DNA of 64,000 nt from Sweltsa coloradensis (Eukaryota; Arthropoda; Insecta; Plecoptera; Chloroperlidae), in assembly GCA_024449915.1 (NCBI GenBank), contig JAMZAV010001062.1, positions 62,001 to 126,000 of the forward strand, given 5' to 3'. Below the pieces are notes generated by a model. It saw only the letters and a program-made list of their open reading frames with translations. It did no database searches and was not told the origin of the DNA. Position numbers and translations under genes: made by a program. Below, piece by piece: positions 1-11,771 of the stretch (its first letter is position 1; each line of letters starts with the position of its first letter).

Positions 1-350
1 GTCTTCGTGTCCAGCAGACGTCAGACACTGTGCACCCCTCACCATATTACGTGGTAGAAGGGCTTGGGAATAAAATACATCAGTGGACGGATTATGAAAA
101 ATTGCTCTTAAAACGAACTGTTCTTCCAATGGTTAAAACTTCATTAAAATTTGAAATATGCCTACATTTTGAAGATAATATTACTGAATGTGATGCATTT
201 GCAATCTTAATTAAACCAATATATAACGGCTATATAATAATCTTGTAAAAACAGTTACTATTATAATTGCAATAATTTTGTAAACAAATGTGTGTTTCTG
301 TGAATTTGCTGAGCATGTTCTATCCGTGTAATGCAGAATTGATTGTATAA
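1..350. other. AT-rich intergenic sequence, nothing recognised
   Basis: A 72-codon frame at 30-248 shows no domain and is probably chance. I see no repeat unit, tRNA-like box or promoter motif before the Helitron-like element that begins at 351. Confidence 0.5.
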
Positions 351-1006
351 CTAGGAAAACGCTTAAGTCCCGCCGCGTTGATGGATGAGCGTAATTTTTT
401 TAAACGAAAAAAGCGTAAAATCGCGATTTTTTTAATAGATAATTTTTTGATTACGCTCAAATTTCACACGAATATATGAATTCATAAAATTAAAGTTCTG
501 TAAAAAAATCATTACAATCGGATAAAGCATGTAGGTTTTATTCGTCGAAGAAATGTTAAAAATTTTAAAAAAATCGTAAAATTGCGATTATCATGAGAAA
601 TGATTTTTCGATTGCGCTCAAATTTCACACGAATGTATTAATTCATAAAATTAAGGTTCTGTGAAAAAATCATTACAATGGGATAAAGCATGTAGGTGTT
701 ATAAGCCGAAGAATAAATTTAAAAAATCGAAAAAAATCGTAAAATTGCGATTTTCATGAGAAATAATTTTTTGATCAATTTTTCCCTCCGTGCAGTTCTT
801 TGTTCAGAGATTTCAATAGACCTCCATAAAATTTCATCGCAATTGGAGTATTGGTTTAGCCGGAATCGTGTTCACAGACACAAAAATACAAAAAAAGAAA
901 GAAAGAAAGAAAGAAAAAATAAGAAAAAAAACATTCCGGATTTTTTTCTCCAGTGTAGTGAAATGGAATCTTCGCTTCGCTCGCTACGCTCGCTACGCTC
1001 ATCCAA
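351..1006 (-). mobile_element. Helitron-like non-autonomous element, subfamily B, copy 1
   Basis: Read on the minus strand, it starts at 1006 with TTGGATGAGCG, followed by repeated GTAGCGAGC units. It ends at 351 with an AACGC...GCGTT hairpin, TTC and CTAG, followed by a T in the flank. The subterminal GGATGAGC is repeated in inverted orientation just inside the 3' hairpin. CTAG after a short hairpin and a T target base fit the 3' end of Helitrons or Helentrons, but the 5' end is TT rather than TC, so assignment to a HINE-like (Helentron-derived) group is inference. An internal block of about 125 bp with TTCATAAAATTAA is repeated. The frame at 756-1103 runs across the boundary and is not a gene. 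Confidence 0.6.
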
Positions 1007-1240
1007 AAATATGCAAATGTTTATAAAATCATCGACAGTCAAACGGGGGTTTAAATCTCTGTCGATTGTTGAGACCAGCGTCAGTAAATGTTACATGTTT
1101 TGATTTAATGTGACAATTGACCTCGAGAATAGGTATGATATTAATTTAGAAAACTGAATTTAAATCAGTTTAGTCTTTGAAGATGATTAAACTAGTGATT
1201 GCGCTGCACAACACACTTGAAAGAGTAAGAAACTACACTT

Positions 1241-1257
1241 TTGGTGGAGGTGCCGGT
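1241..1257 (+). other. tRNA-Ala 3'-end complement motif (PBS-like), dispersed copy 1
   Basis: TTGGTGGAGGTGCCGGTC, one G shorter than the consensus. It matches the complement of a tRNA-Ala 3' end with CCA, read from TGG onward. It belongs to the first unit of the local dimer. Confidence 0.55.
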
Positions 1258-1407
1258 CTAGTGATTTCTGTTTTATTGAGTTTATTCCTCGAAAATTTGT
1301 AGACTAATAATTCCAAAAATTAAATTCAAATCAGTTTTGTCTTTGAAGATGATGATAACTTGTGATTGCACCGCACAACATACTTGAAAGTGTAAGAAAC
1401 TACACTT

Positions 1408-1426
1408 TTGGTGGAGGTGCCGGGTC
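1408..1426 (+). other. tRNA-Ala 3'-end complement motif (PBS-like), dispersed copy 2
   Basis: An exact TTGGTGGAGGTGCCGGGTC in the second unit of the local dimer. The preceding bases ACACTTTT and the following TTGTGATTTC match copy 1 but not the other sites in the window. Confidence 0.6.
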
Positions 1427-1528
1427 TTGTGATTTCAGAAATGTCCGCTAGACAACTGGGGCGCCACGTGTCGTCCTAGCGTCGAGCAGCAGTCATCATT
1501 TACAACTCGCTATTAATAATACGTGGTG

Positions 1529-1556
1529 GATGATGATGATGATGATGATGATGATG
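1529..1556. repeat. (GAT)n microsatellite
   Basis: About nine GAT units. The minus-strand frame over it encodes a histidine run, which is a by-product of the repeat. Confidence 0.9.
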
Positions 1557-2445
1557 GTGTACAAGGAGGTTTGAAACTGTTAACAGTATAAAATATGTGG
1601 TTATCCACTCAAATATATTAACTTTCCTAATTAGGGGACTACGAGTATGAAACTTCGCACCCTTGAAATGCCCCTGCCCAAGGTGGTTCAAGGCCTAGCC
1701 TAGTTGGCCGAGGTCCAGCCAGGGGCAGCACCTCACCTCTACCAACATAAGCTGCAGCCGGGAGTAATGGCGTGGAACGCTAATCAGTGCTGGGGGATTA
1801 CACAACTAAGCCGCACACTTCACTTAATAAAACATACGGGAGAGTTACACACAGACACACAGGAAATTAACAAATACATATAGATTGAAATGTTGGGGCT
1901 TAAACCTTCTCTTGCAAACAATAAGACATGTTGTATTAAAATTATCTTGGTATAATAACGATTTATTTCGTGTTTAGTGCTTTCTCCCAAAGAATCAGTT
2001 CTTTTACCCAAGTGGTCTCACTATTTAAACGTTTTTAGTGCGTTTAGTGTATTAAAAGAGCCAAACTCTAGCATAAAGGAGGCCGCCTTACGAATGAGGT
2101 CTATTCACAGAACAGAAGATCATTAACAGTTAAATGGCGAATGCAGGAATGAGTTGTATACAACAAATAAATATAGCATTTTGTAAGTTTATTCTATTTC
2201 AGTTGAGATTTCAAAGATGGTTTGCACAGTATAAGTTTTGGCTCATTTTCCCGAATTCGACTACAAAGAAATTGTTAGCAAATTTGAAACAATGTAATAT
2301 TTTCAAATCAATTTTAGGCAGCCAGTGGTTTAATAAAACATTTCAGGTTACTATGAATATTTTTGATATTACTATGAACAGACATAATGTAAATTGTAAT
2401 ATTGTTATATATTATGTTATATTCAACCTCCATAGATTTCTTAAA
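1557..2445. other. Unannotated stretch
   Basis: AT-rich sequence with a 105-codon frame at 2134-2451 that has no recognisable domain and lacks protein-like composition. No repeat family identified. Confidence 0.4.
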
Positions 2446-2658
2446 AACTGATGATAATATGTTAAGCTGTTACTAGAAGGTGTAACGACTTAGGCGGCCG
2501 CTAGAAGCGCCAGTGTCGCCTGCAAGTGCTGACCTCTATCAACAGTCACTGTAACTGATGTAATATGCTAAGCTGTTACCAGAAGGTGTAACGACCTAGG
2601 CGGCCACTAGAAGCGCCAGTGTCGCCTGCAAGTGCTGACCTCTATCAACAGTCACTGT
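2446..2658. repeat. 107-bp tandem duplication
   Basis: Two units beginning AACTGATG at 2446 and 2553 share AAGCTGTTAC, AGAAGGTGTAACGAC, GCGCCAGTGTCGCC and CAACAGTCACTGTAACT with only a few substitutions, for example GGCCGCTAG versus GGCCACTAG. This is a recent local duplication; function unknown. Confidence 0.9.
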
Positions 2659-2763
2659 AACTAGCGCTAATGAGGTGGAACGATCGCTTTCTGAACGCGA
2701 CTTTATTATCCTGCCTTATCACGTACAAGATCTGTTTACTGGAGGGTCTAGAGCCGACAAAGT

Positions 2764-2764
<1 letters not shown>

Positions 2765-2809
<45 letters not shown>
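2765..2809. repeat. (GA)n microsatellite
   Basis: About 22 GA units in an uninterrupted run. Confidence 0.95.
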
Positions 2810-2813
<4 letters not shown>

Positions 2814-3036
2814 ATAGTTCGATAGAGAAGAGAAGAAAATAGAAGGAGTAAAACAAACCATGAGAAACAGATCAATAAGGCAGTCGGGAACTCAGAGAGA
2901 CTAGAAAGTCTAGGGAATTTGTAACACAGGAAATGTGAGCAAGTTCAAATGCAATTTTTTAAAGAAAGACTATTTTTAAACTATCAATACTTTACACATG
3001 ATTAAATCGTCAATTATAAAATAGTTTTAAATATTT

Positions 3037-3095
3037 TTGGATGAGCGAAGCGAAGACTTCAATTTCACCGACCCCCCAAAAAATTTAGCTCGGGT

Positions 3096-3139
<44 letters not shown>

Positions 3140-3816
3140 CGTTTTTCTGTCTGTTTGTTCGCTCTCTACCGGGCAAAACGGCATATGCGATCTTGATGAA
3201 AATTTGACACGACCTTCGTTTTCTCTGAACTTAGACTTGCCACGTTTTTGGGTACAATCGAAGAAATATTTCTCATGAATATCGTACTTTACGATTTTTT
3301 TCGATTTTTAGTGCGATATTTTCGTGCCATTTGGGCCAATTCTGATCAAACGGGTGGGGCTACAACGTTCATATTTCACATGGACATTAAGGTTATGGTG
3401 ATGTATTGCTTTCTGAAAGAAAAAGTTGAAAAAGTTAGCCAAAATCGAGAGAAATAAAGCTTTTAATATACGTTTTTTGACTTTTGTGCGATATTTTCGT
3501 GCCATTTGGGCCAATTCTGACCAAACGGGTGGGGCTACAACGTTCATATATACATTGACATTAAGGTTATGGTGATGTAGTACCTTCTGAAAGAAAATGT
3601 TGAAAAGTTAGCCAGAATCCATAGAAATATAGCTTTTAATGTGAGATTTTTACGGTAAATAAAACCAATTGACAAGAAACAAAAGAAACTTGACAACATT
3701 CACCTACAATGCGTAGGCAGCAAAACAAAGCACTTGCAAAAGTAAAGATATCCCACGCAAACTAAAAACTTAAAAAGCTCATCCATCAACGCGGCGGGAC
3801 TTTAGCGTTTTCCTAG
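3037..3816 (+). mobile_element. Helitron-like non-autonomous element, subfamily A, copy 1
   Basis: Starts TTGGATGAGCGAAGCGAAG and ends with GCTCATCCATCAACGC, GGCGGGACTTTA, GCGTT, TTC, CTAG, then T in the flank. The terminal hairpin is AACGC/GCGTT. Inside, a poly-T run of 43 bases (3097-3139) is followed by a block containing CGGGCAAAACGGCATATGC. Then come two tandem copies of a unit of about 176 bp holding GTGCGATATTTTCGTGCC, ACCAAACGGGTGGGGC and TTAAGGTTATGGTGATGTA. A central tandem repeat between short conserved ends resembles HINE/DINE-1 organisation. It has no transposase. Confidence 0.65.
3097..3139. repeat. Poly-T tract
   Basis: A run of 43 T within Helitron-like element A1. The other A copies have a much shorter, G-interrupted T tract at the same place, so this is copy-specific expansion or a sequencing artefact. 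Confidence 0.9.
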
Positions 3817-5389
3817 TATTACCAAATAAATAAATAATGTAGTAATAGAATTACAATACGATATGATTCGGAATGCAAGGGTTAAAAACATTTAAAAATT
3901 TCGATGGGGTATTTTGCTACGGGCAACTAGTAAGTGACGCAAGTGCCAACCAAGCAAGGCGCGGCGAAGATGGCAGTGTGTAAGCTAAGTGTTCGCGGGC
4001 GACATTTCCACTCAACTCAAGTCAACTGTCAGTTATGTTTCTCTGCCATCCGAATAGCAATAAAAGAGGCGGAAGAATTTCATCCACATTCCTAGAAACG
4101 CCTGTACATTCTAGAAACTTGGAAACACGACGAGAAATATCTTTAGAGGGGGGACATCCCAACAAAACACATTTCTCAGGAGTGTTATTGTATTCGTGTT
4201 GTACACATCCGCTCAACGATGCCAATAACTTAATATATAAGTATAGTGGACTAATGGAATAATTTGAAAAAGTTATCGAAAATTATGTAATATCTTATAA
4301 AAATATTTGCTTGTTGGAGAGATTGCAAACTTTTCATTCCTGCTATAAAACATTATAAGGATTCGATATGCTACCGAATTCAAGACACCCTCAACAAATT
4401 ATTAGCCATTGATACAGAAATTGACATCAGCCAGCTGTTTATTAGTATTAGTAGTTTTAGGGCGCTTCAACGGCAAAGATTTATGGCAGTTTACCAATAT
4501 GACTCATTAATCACTCTTATCATATTTTCACTAATTTAGTAGTTAATAACTTTAGGTTTTTTTATATTAACACTTTTGTTATTCAACTTTTACTTGCTGT
4601 AATTACTGTAAAATTGGTATTTTATTATAATTGTTCACGTATATTTAATGATTTGTACAACGTATTTTGAACTGCATTAAATTGTGGTGAATGTAGTGTA
4701 TTTTTAATTATTGTTTACTGTTTAGTTTTAGTAACCTGACACTACTCGTGGGTTGACACGAACCAGTGCTAGAGATAGATACATAAATATTATATAATAT
4801 AATAATTCAAACGTTTTCTTAAAGTCCGAGTAGAAAAATTACCAAATATTTCACGGCGAGTCCATTGACTTCATCGATTGCCCCTTACGGTTTCATTACC
4901 ATAGAAACAAATGCCGGTCGCGTGTCCGGTGGGCGGTGTACGGCGGTCCCGCTCGCGTGATCCGCAAGGCCGTGAACCTACCCCTAACTTACAGGGGATG
5001 ATGCATGGCTTCCCCTTCTAAGTGGGAGGATGCATTCTTTATCCACCTCCGTCAGGCGAGCTGCTACAACTAGAGGCACGTTAATAACTAATGCGAACTA
5101 GTTATATTCAATCCACGGAGTTTTGTGTCGATTGAAAGACGAGCGAACGATAGGAAGGAACCTTGAGCTGAAATTTACTTTTAAAACAATTCCGACTTAA
5201 TTCTAGATCGTCCTCTGTTTTAGACATCAAGCACGAAATTATTTCAATACTAAGCTCGTTGTAAATTATGTAAAGTTGTGTTGAATTAGTCTTTGTGGTT
5301 AGAACGTCGTTCGCACGTCCAACTAAACCACTTGGCCGCTGTTTCTTACTTCAAATACCTATCACTGGCTGGTCTCCCGGTCCGGCTAC
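3817..5389. other. Unannotated stretch
   Basis: No family recognised. Frames at 4022-4262 overlap on both strands and look like chance. A GC-richer patch at about 4910-5060 (GGTGGGCGGTGTACGGCGG and following) has no clear box elements. Confidence 0.4.
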
Positions 5390-5536
5390 CAGACCACTCT
5401 ACCGATATTTTGAAAGTCAAAGGAAAATGGGTGAAAGTTCGTTGAATAAAGGAGGAACTGAAATATATTTTTTTTAATTGGACGGGACTAAAGCTCCCTT
5501 TTGATCATTATATGCAAATTTTGGGTCAATAAGAAA
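5390..5536 (+). repeat. Dispersed repeat family M, copy 1
   Basis: The segment from GACCACTCTACC through ATATTTTGAAAGTCAAAGG to ATTATATGCAAATTTTGGGT and CAATAAGAAAA recurs at 63842-64000 in the same orientation. Upstream at 5296-5330 a GTGGTTAGAACGTCG stretch could be a decayed tRNA-type promoter, which would make this a SINE tail. That part is inference. Confidence 0.6.
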
Positions 5537-6318
5537 AGTAAAGTTCTAGGTACAATAATTTATTCTTTGAACACACCTGTCTTCGAATACGAGTATAAGA
5601 GAAAATAACTTTCTGAAATAACGTTTGACGTACGATTTTGTCGTCCATCGGTTCAAAACTCTTTATTAATTATTGCAAGCGACAAAACCTAGATCGAGTT
5701 CAAGTCGTAGTCAGCGTTTCCCGCCTACGCTGACTAACTAGAAACAACATTGAACCGCTCGTTGCTCGCGGTTCTCAACTTCGCCGCCCAGATAACGAGA
5801 TCGCTGAGTCGGTTCAGTGAGGTGCGCGAACTGCTTCAAACAACTCTGAGTTTCTTCCACGACAGGTTGCAGAGTTAGCTTCAAAGCGCTGCATGTTGCG
5901 CCTTCTCACGGGACACAGAGTTTACAAGTACGAACCAAGCTCTACATATTTCTAACATGAACTTTAGATTTATACAAAGAGCATTTTGTGAAGATTCTTA
6001 TCAAAGAAAGTTAACTTATCGGAACCGTCTTGATTTGCTTTCAGGTTAAGTGATCGTCGAAGCTTTAAAACTGAAGTGGTCCTGAAGAAACGACTCTTAA
6101 AGATGATCGAGGTATTAACCAACCAAAAAAATATCGGTATTTTAAATAGACTCGCCCACTGAGGGGAGTTTATTGCCAATTGAGAGGGCCCAATCCCAGC
6201 ATAGAGCTACAATATATTAGGGGGGTGCGATAAACCAAAATTTCGAATCGAGTCGAGTATCTGATACTCGAGTATTCGCTGCCCGATCAAGAAAAAGCTT
6301 ACTTAAAAAACAATTATT
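5537..6318. other. Unannotated stretch
   Basis: No gene or repeat family recognised. A short self-complementary patch, CGAGTATCTGATACTCGAGT, lies at about 6249-6268. Confidence 0.4.
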
Positions 6319-6336
6319 TTGGTGGAGGTGCCGGGT
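6319..6336 (+). other. tRNA-Ala 3'-end complement motif (PBS-like), dispersed copy 3
   Basis: TTGGTGGAGGTGCCGGGTA preceded by AACAATTATT. It is followed by AACC rather than the more common C, so the match ends at the T. Confidence 0.6.
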
Positions 6337-6627
6337 AACCTAGAGTCTAACACATGTCCAACAATGTGTTGCAAATTGTTTGGATGAACATTAGAAGTCG
6401 AAAACTGGTCCAGAATGTTTAACACTGTAAAACAAAGTTGGCCCGAGCGCAACCAGCCGACTAAAGATTATATTAATTTAAAGACTTTATTTTTTATTAC
6501 TATTATTTAGAAAATTTCAAATACAGCAAGCCAGTTTAAATTGAAACAAAATTACTACTATCATCAATATCATATTATAATTAACTCGAAATCAACAAAA
6601 TAATGATAAACGATTAAAATCATGATT

Positions 6628-6646
6628 TTGGTGGAGGTGCCGGGTC
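6628..6646 (+). other. tRNA-Ala 3'-end complement motif (PBS-like), dispersed copy 4
   Basis: An exact TTGGTGGAGGTGCCGGGTC, 310 bp downstream of copy 3 on the same strand. The bases before it (AATCATGATT) weakly resemble those before copy 3 (AACAATTATT), so the two could be ends of one degenerate dimer. Confidence 0.6.
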
Positions 6647-6992
6647 ATAATACGCCAATGTTAAAACGTAAAAGTCGTTGTTCATATTTGGCTCTACCTT
6701 CCCCACTATATTGAACCTGTTTGTTGTTCCAGCTCGCATCAAATATCGATACTTGAGCGCCGAGCTGGGATAGCATGATGCATGCCGTAGCGTGAGGCCG
6801 CGACTAAACGACGGTGATCACAACGACGACACGAACCAGTATGACTTTCAGGATTAACTCGGCCCACGCGCCTCGTGCAACACTAGAACACGACGGAGGA
6901 AGAGGAATCATAAAACAGTTGAATGTTTCACTTGTTATTCGGAGAGATAACAAATAACAATACAGGGTTGAATCAATATGAGCCACTCACTG

Positions 6993-7085
6993 AGCGATAT
7001 TTCGGACGCGTTCACTGTCTTCCTCGGATTCAAATTTGGTTACCTCAAGTTCCGATGAAGGGCGTGGATGCTACCGAAATATCGC
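6993..7085. repeat. Imperfect inverted repeat around GCGATATTTCGG
   Basis: The left arm GCGATATTTCGG...TCCTCGGA and the right arm TCCGATGA...CCGAAATATCGC are imperfect reverse complements over roughly 40 nt. A palindrome, CTGTACTGTACAGTACAG, follows at about 7117. The arms carry CCGANGA and GAAA blocks recalling hammerhead-type cores, but position 4 is C instead of U and no stem II forms. It is probably a decayed foldback or a pair of inverted repeats. Confidence 0.45.
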
Positions 7086-7559
7086 CCAGTTTGCGAGTGC
7101 TTTGCAGCTTTATCTCTGTACTGTACAGTACAGTGGTGTCATTTTATTTTTTATATAAATCTTGAACTAAAAATATAAACAATTTAAGCAATTTAATTGA
7201 CAGATTGTCAAAGAAGAATCACAAATGAAATGAATGTTTTTGGTCGCAGTATCGGGTTCGCATAAACAATGCTGATGTCCGTAGTTTGTGAGCTGGGAGC
7301 TGTCAGCACTTGATCAAACCGCACACGTAACAAACAAGAGGGGAATCCCTCGAGACTTCCCGGTCTCAACAAGGAGTCTGGGGTTCCCCGGACACAAAGG
7401 GATCCACTTCCGGCCGTCTGTAAAGAAAGTCAACCGAGGATCTAGGCTCGGACAAGATCCGAGTTTCATTCTGTCCGCGGAAAAGATCCGAGTTTCATTC
7501 TGTCCGCTTCAAACACAAAGTAATTACTACAGGGCGGGTACTCACGGACAGAATAGCGA

Positions 7560-8137
7560 TTGGATGAGCGAAGCGAAGACTTCAATTTCACTGACCCCTC
7601 AAACAATTTAGCTCCAATGTTTTTTTGTGTTTTTTTTTAACTGTCTGTTTTTTCGCGCTCTACCGGGCAAACGGCATATGCGATCTTGATGAAAATTGAA
7701 GGGGACCTTCGAAATCTCTGAACTTAGACCTACCACGTTTTTGGGTACAATCGAAGAAATATTTCTCCTGAATATCATACTTTTACGATTTTTTTCGAAT
7801 TTTAATGCGATATTTTCGTGATATTTGGGCCGATTCTGACCAAACGGGTGGGGCTACAACGTTCATATTTCACATAGACATTAAGGTAATGGTGATGTAT
7901 TGCCTTTTGAAAGAAAAAGTTTGAAAAAGTTAGGTAGAATCCATAGAAATAACGGTTTTAATATGAGTTTTTTAGATGTATAATAACAACTAACAATTAA
8001 CAATAGAAACTTGACAACAATCATCAGCAATGCGTTCAAAAAGCACTTGCAAAAGTAAAGTGATCCCACGCAAACTAAAAACACAAAAAAAGCTCATCCA
8101 TCTACGAGACTAAAAAAGTTTTCGCGTAGCGGCCTAG
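7560..8137 (+). mobile_element. Helitron-like non-autonomous element, subfamily A, copy 2 (variant 3' hairpin)
   Basis: Starts TTGGATGAGCGAAGCGAAG and ends GCTCATCCAT, then CTACG...CGTAG, CGGC, CTAG, T. The body has one copy of the GATATTTTCGTG/ACCAAACGGGTGGGGC unit. The terminal stem is CTACG/CGTAG instead of AACGC/GCGTT, yet pairing is kept. That supports a real hairpin. An 18-nt loop contains a second small ACT/AGT pairing. Confidence 0.65.
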
Positions 8138-8439
8138 TGTTTATGTGAAAGCATCGACCTACAAAATATGTATATAAATGTTGTTTATCGAGCTTAGGTT
8201 TAGCATCCCAGGCCTAGGTTGTGCATAGGTAGTGGTCGCGTCATCTCGTGTCGCTCAGTGGCTAAACCCGCACTCGCGATGCATCATGTAGTGTACAGAG
8301 AATCCAATATAATTGCTAATTGGAGTGAGTGAAGTAAGTGAAGCCAGAGGTGTATTCTATTGCTAGTTAGAGAAGTGGGACAGTACACAGCGTAGCGGGA
8401 CGCGGGGGGTCGAAATACGTTTTAAATTAATCCTGTCAA
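8138..8439. other. Unannotated stretch
   Basis: Nothing recognised apart from isolated CCTAGG and AGGCCTAGG words, which are common elsewhere in the window. Confidence 0.4.
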
Positions 8440-8600
8440 GTGTAAATGTGCGAGGGCTGTTTGAGCGGACTCTATCCCTTGCATTCGCATTAAAAACAGC
8501 ACCTCGGTAAACACCTTCAGTCAGGATTCGAACCCGAGGCCTCCGGACTCCACGCTGTCGGTTGATTACTTGTGCGGCTCGCTTTGTGACCGGATACTTC
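8440..8600 (-). mobile_element. tRNA-derived SINE remnant, family G, copy 1
   Basis: On the minus strand there is a tRNA B-box-like CGGGTTCGAATCCTGACTG, followed by AAGGTG, CCGAGGTG, GAATGCAAGGGATAGAGTCC and a CCTCGCAC block. The same order (B-box, CTGANTGAAGG, CCGAGGTTTTC, GAATGCAAGGGATTGAGT, GTCCTCGGACATCCC) is seen at 63600-63790 and, reversed, at 57698-57870. The A-box is not clear. Confidence 0.6.
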
Positions 8601-8611
8601 GCGTTTTAGCT

Positions 8612-9128
8612 GGGAGGATTAGCCTAACAGTTAGGGGTTTTGTGAAAGAGGCATGAATTTTGGATTGAATAGTCAAAATAATATTCTAAGAAAATTGTGA
8701 CGAGGTGTCATTCCAAAATCCGTTCTATTAAGGAGGTGAAGGGTGAAAAAATGGAATTTTTCTAAAATTCTAAAATTGTTAAATTAAACTAAATTTGATC
8801 TTAGGATTACAAAATTAATACATATTGTAGATAAAAGTGCAAAATTTTATTTAAAAAAATATATTACCATATTATGTAAATGTGACCAGATTATGCACCC
8901 TTTGATATTTAATCACAAATTTACTCACTGTGCAGGGAGGATAAGCCTACCAGTCATAGGTTTTGTGATATGGTTGTGAATTTTGGCTAAAACACTCAGA
9001 AGAATGTCCTTTAAAAAATGAGCCGAGGTGCCCTCGAAAAAGTTGCTTGCTTATAGGAGAAAGGGAAGGTGTACTAAAAGGGGTTGATAAACCAAAATTC
9101 ACGACTCTTTCACAAAACCACTAAATGC
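8612..9128. mobile_element. Foldback-type element with about 37-bp inverted ends
   Basis: The left arm (8628-8663) GTTAGGGGTTTTGTGAAAGA...TGAATTTTGG is the reverse complement, with about four mismatches, of the right arm (9092-9128). A third, direct copy lies at 8936-8986, including the flanking GGGAGGATNAGCCTA. No coding sequence lies inside. This is a MITE or foldback remnant; superfamily not determined. Confidence 0.6.
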
Positions 9129-9129
9129 T

Positions 9130-11567
9130 CTTGTATTTTCTTTTAATCCACTTGACTATTTTGAAAATAATGATTTATCAATTCAATTGTCTAACTTCAG
9201 CCTGATTTATTAGACTGGGTCGCAAAGGTGTTTCTTCGTACATTTCCAAGCTTATTAGTCTTACTTTCCTAACCAAGGACTACTTCGAGATTTATGGCTG
9301 GTGCAACTCGATTAGGCCTAGCTATTACATAATAGGTTGTTAGCTGTGATCGTGATGAACCAGCTGGCATAATCTCGCTTTACCTATTACTTAGCGTTAA
9401 CCAGAAGAAGTTCTTAGTTGGGACACTGGAGGGGATTTTATGAAAACACCATCTTCTAAACTTAATATCATTTAGTGAAGTCGTTCGCAAATCATCAAGA
9501 ACAGTTCACCTCTTGGAACTTTATGTTACCCGACAGAGTGTGAACTGAATTTTAAAGAAAAAAATTCATATTTCTGAGGTATTTAAAAAATAAATTGATT
9601 TCTCATATTATGCATTCCCAAAAATTCACCATACATAACAAAAACACATGTAAAACTAAGTAGCTAGCTACGCTACTATTGGTGCACTTCCGTATCCGTG
9701 CTTGTTTGAGGTAAGTAATTAATTAACCCTGTGAGACCGATTGGACGAAAGTGCATTTTTTAGAGAAGATAAAATACATTATTATCTGAAAAAATGGCTA
9801 ACAATGGAAAAAATTAGTTTGTCCCGGAAAGGGAATATATTTCTAGTAATTGCTACTATTTGAGATACAAAAAATGTAAAATATGCAAAACAAATTCAGA
9901 ATAAAACTTGTTTTAGGAATGTACATCAAATTTACATATTTACCAAAATGAAGCTTTAATTCAAAATCTTAAATTTCCGAAAATACCTTAAAAAATACGA
10001 TTAAAAATATTTTAAAAATACTGAAAATTCTTAGAAAAAATTAGATATTTGAAATATTTGCTTAAAATAACTTAATTTTGACCAGTTTAATTCGGTACTG
10101 AAATAAGGGTTAGATCATTATGAATGGCGAGCTTACATCCAGGAATATTTGATAATTCTAGCAATGCCCTATAAATGTGAGCGCGCGATATGTAAATGTT
10201 CCCAGTTGTTGGGCGACCATGCGTGACGTAGGCGCCGACCAATGACGAGATCTAATTACACGAACAAAACAAATCCAATCAATCATTGAGACGAACAATT
10301 AAAACTTTTCCCCATGTTTTACGACCTATGACACGACACACGAGCTGGATTGAAATGTCACGACACGAAGTTACACGAGGTTGACGAGATAGTACGAGGA
10401 AATACGAGCATAGTCAATGCGTGCATGACTAGGTGTAGGCCACGTGACATAATGCATGTCACACATTACCAGTACATTACTGACAATTACACTGCGAAAG
10501 ATTTGTTGGATTCATTAAGTTTAAGGACGCGTCAACCGTTGGTCATAATGCGCCACTCCAGCCTAAAGGGCTTTGTGGGGAGGAAAGTGACATGCTTATC
10601 AGAACCAGCCACGGGCACGGGCAGGGGGCAGGGCAGGAGGCAGGGGGGCAGGGGGATTCTGACGTCGTGGTCGTCATCGTATTTGTCATCGTTCGTGTTA
10701 TCATGGTCGTCGTCTGGGAGGTCGTCAAGGGAAGGGAGAGAGGTCCCCGACGATGAACTAACATTATAATATTTCATGATGTCAGTTTTTGTGAAACACT
10801 CCTATAGGCATTCCTTAATGAATAGGTTGTATTCAATAGACTTTCTGCATCACTGTTCAAAAAAAAATTAAAAACTTGAACAGCTGGAGGACAAGCCACA
10901 GGTTGTCTTGGATACAAGAAAGTAAAACAAGGAAAAATTGTGGCCTTAGCAACTAAGACCTACCCAAAAATTTCCATTTTTGTTGTATATTTTCCATAGT
11001 CCCGATTCCCAGCCCAGTAATGTGCAATGTTCTTGTTTGTTGCTTGTCCCCCAGTTCAATTAATGTGTTTAATTATTGCAGTATGGTTGTGTTAGGAGGA
11101 GCCTTCTCCCCCCGTGGCAGGTTATCTTTGATGTTTAATGCGAGCCACAGAAAGAAGTCCCACTTCGTTTGAAAGTGTAAAATTGCTTTACACATGTGTA
11201 TTCAGGCTCGCATTAACTTTACACGGGGCGAAGACACGACGCTTTGAAGATACAATTAAAGCAACAACCAGCCTTTTGTCAGGGAAGTTGCTCGTTTTCC
11301 ACTCGGTGTTTTCAGACATCAAACGGAATTATATAATATGAGCAGGCTCGTGAAGCGGGTGAGGGGGGGGGGTAATCTCTCGTGACGGGCAGGGGGTGGG
11401 GGGGGGGGGGGGGGTCGGATTCTACCTAACGCACACGAAAATGTTGAACGTTTTTATTTTTTTATTTGCAGCCCATATCAATATTCTGTTAAAGACTTGA
11501 AATGTTTTGCATGAAAGTCCAGTAATCGATATTATTTTCAAAGTCAATGTTATTATTGGTATTACGG
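9130..11567. other. Long unannotated stretch
   Basis: AT-rich to about 10.2 kb with no recognised family. At 10.35-10.78 kb frames of 139 (plus) and 81 (minus) codons overlap in a G-rich CAGGGGGCAGGGCAGG region. Neither resembles a known domain, so both are treated as chance. At 11361-11414 there are long G runs, including about 17 G. Confidence 0.4.
11398..11414. repeat. Poly-G tract
   Basis: About 17 consecutive G following a G-rich leader. Other G/C homopolymers of 10 or more lie near 14084, 14187, 19827, 29219, 33289 and 48061. Confidence 0.85.
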
Positions 11568-11710
11568 AAGGTCCCCTCCAATTTTCATCAAGATCGCATA
11601 ATATGCCGTTTGCCCGGTAGAGCGCGAACAAAATGACAGAAAAAGAAAAAACACCCGTGCTAATTTTTTTGCGGGTCAGTGAAATTGAAGTCTTTGCTTC
11701 GCTCATCCAA
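11568..11710 (-). mobile_element. Truncated Helitron-like element, subfamily A, copy 3 (5' end only)
   Basis: The minus strand starts at 11710 with TTGGATGAGCGAAGC, then TTCAATTTCACTGACCC, TCTACCGGGCAAACGGCAT and GATCTTGATGAAAATTGG. Similarity stops at about 11568 and no 3' hairpin or CTAG follows. A minus-strand frame starting MSEAK arises from this conserved 5' end and recurs at 55.1 kb for the same reason; it is not a gene. Confidence 0.65.
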
Positions 11711-11771
11711 TGAAGTCAAATTCACCAATTATGTAATAAACAAATGATTCTAATAACAATGTTATATGAGA

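Larger units (their letters stand above)
1143..1437 (+). repeat. 167-bp tandem dimer carrying two tRNA-Ala-complement motifs
   Basis: Two diverged units begin at about 1143 and 1310 with AAATCAGTTT and GTCTTTGAAGATGAT. Both run through GTAAGAAACTACACTTTTGG, then the motif, then GTGATTTC. The motif starts lie 167 bp apart. No coding capacity is seen. The structure, a short unit repeated head-to-tail with one motif per unit, mirrors the 268-bp satellite at 36.8-44.4 kb, although the sequence outside the motif differs. Confidence 0.7.

Noticed and set aside
6993..7085. Hammerhead ribozyme in the GCGATATTTCGG inverted repeat
   Set aside because: CCGATGA and CCGAGGA lack the essential U at position 4 and the sequence before GAAA does not pair into stem II.
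10350..10777. 139-codon plus frame and 81-codon minus frame
   Set aside because: Overlapping on both strands in a G-rich, low-complexity stretch with no recognised domain; a gene is not supported.
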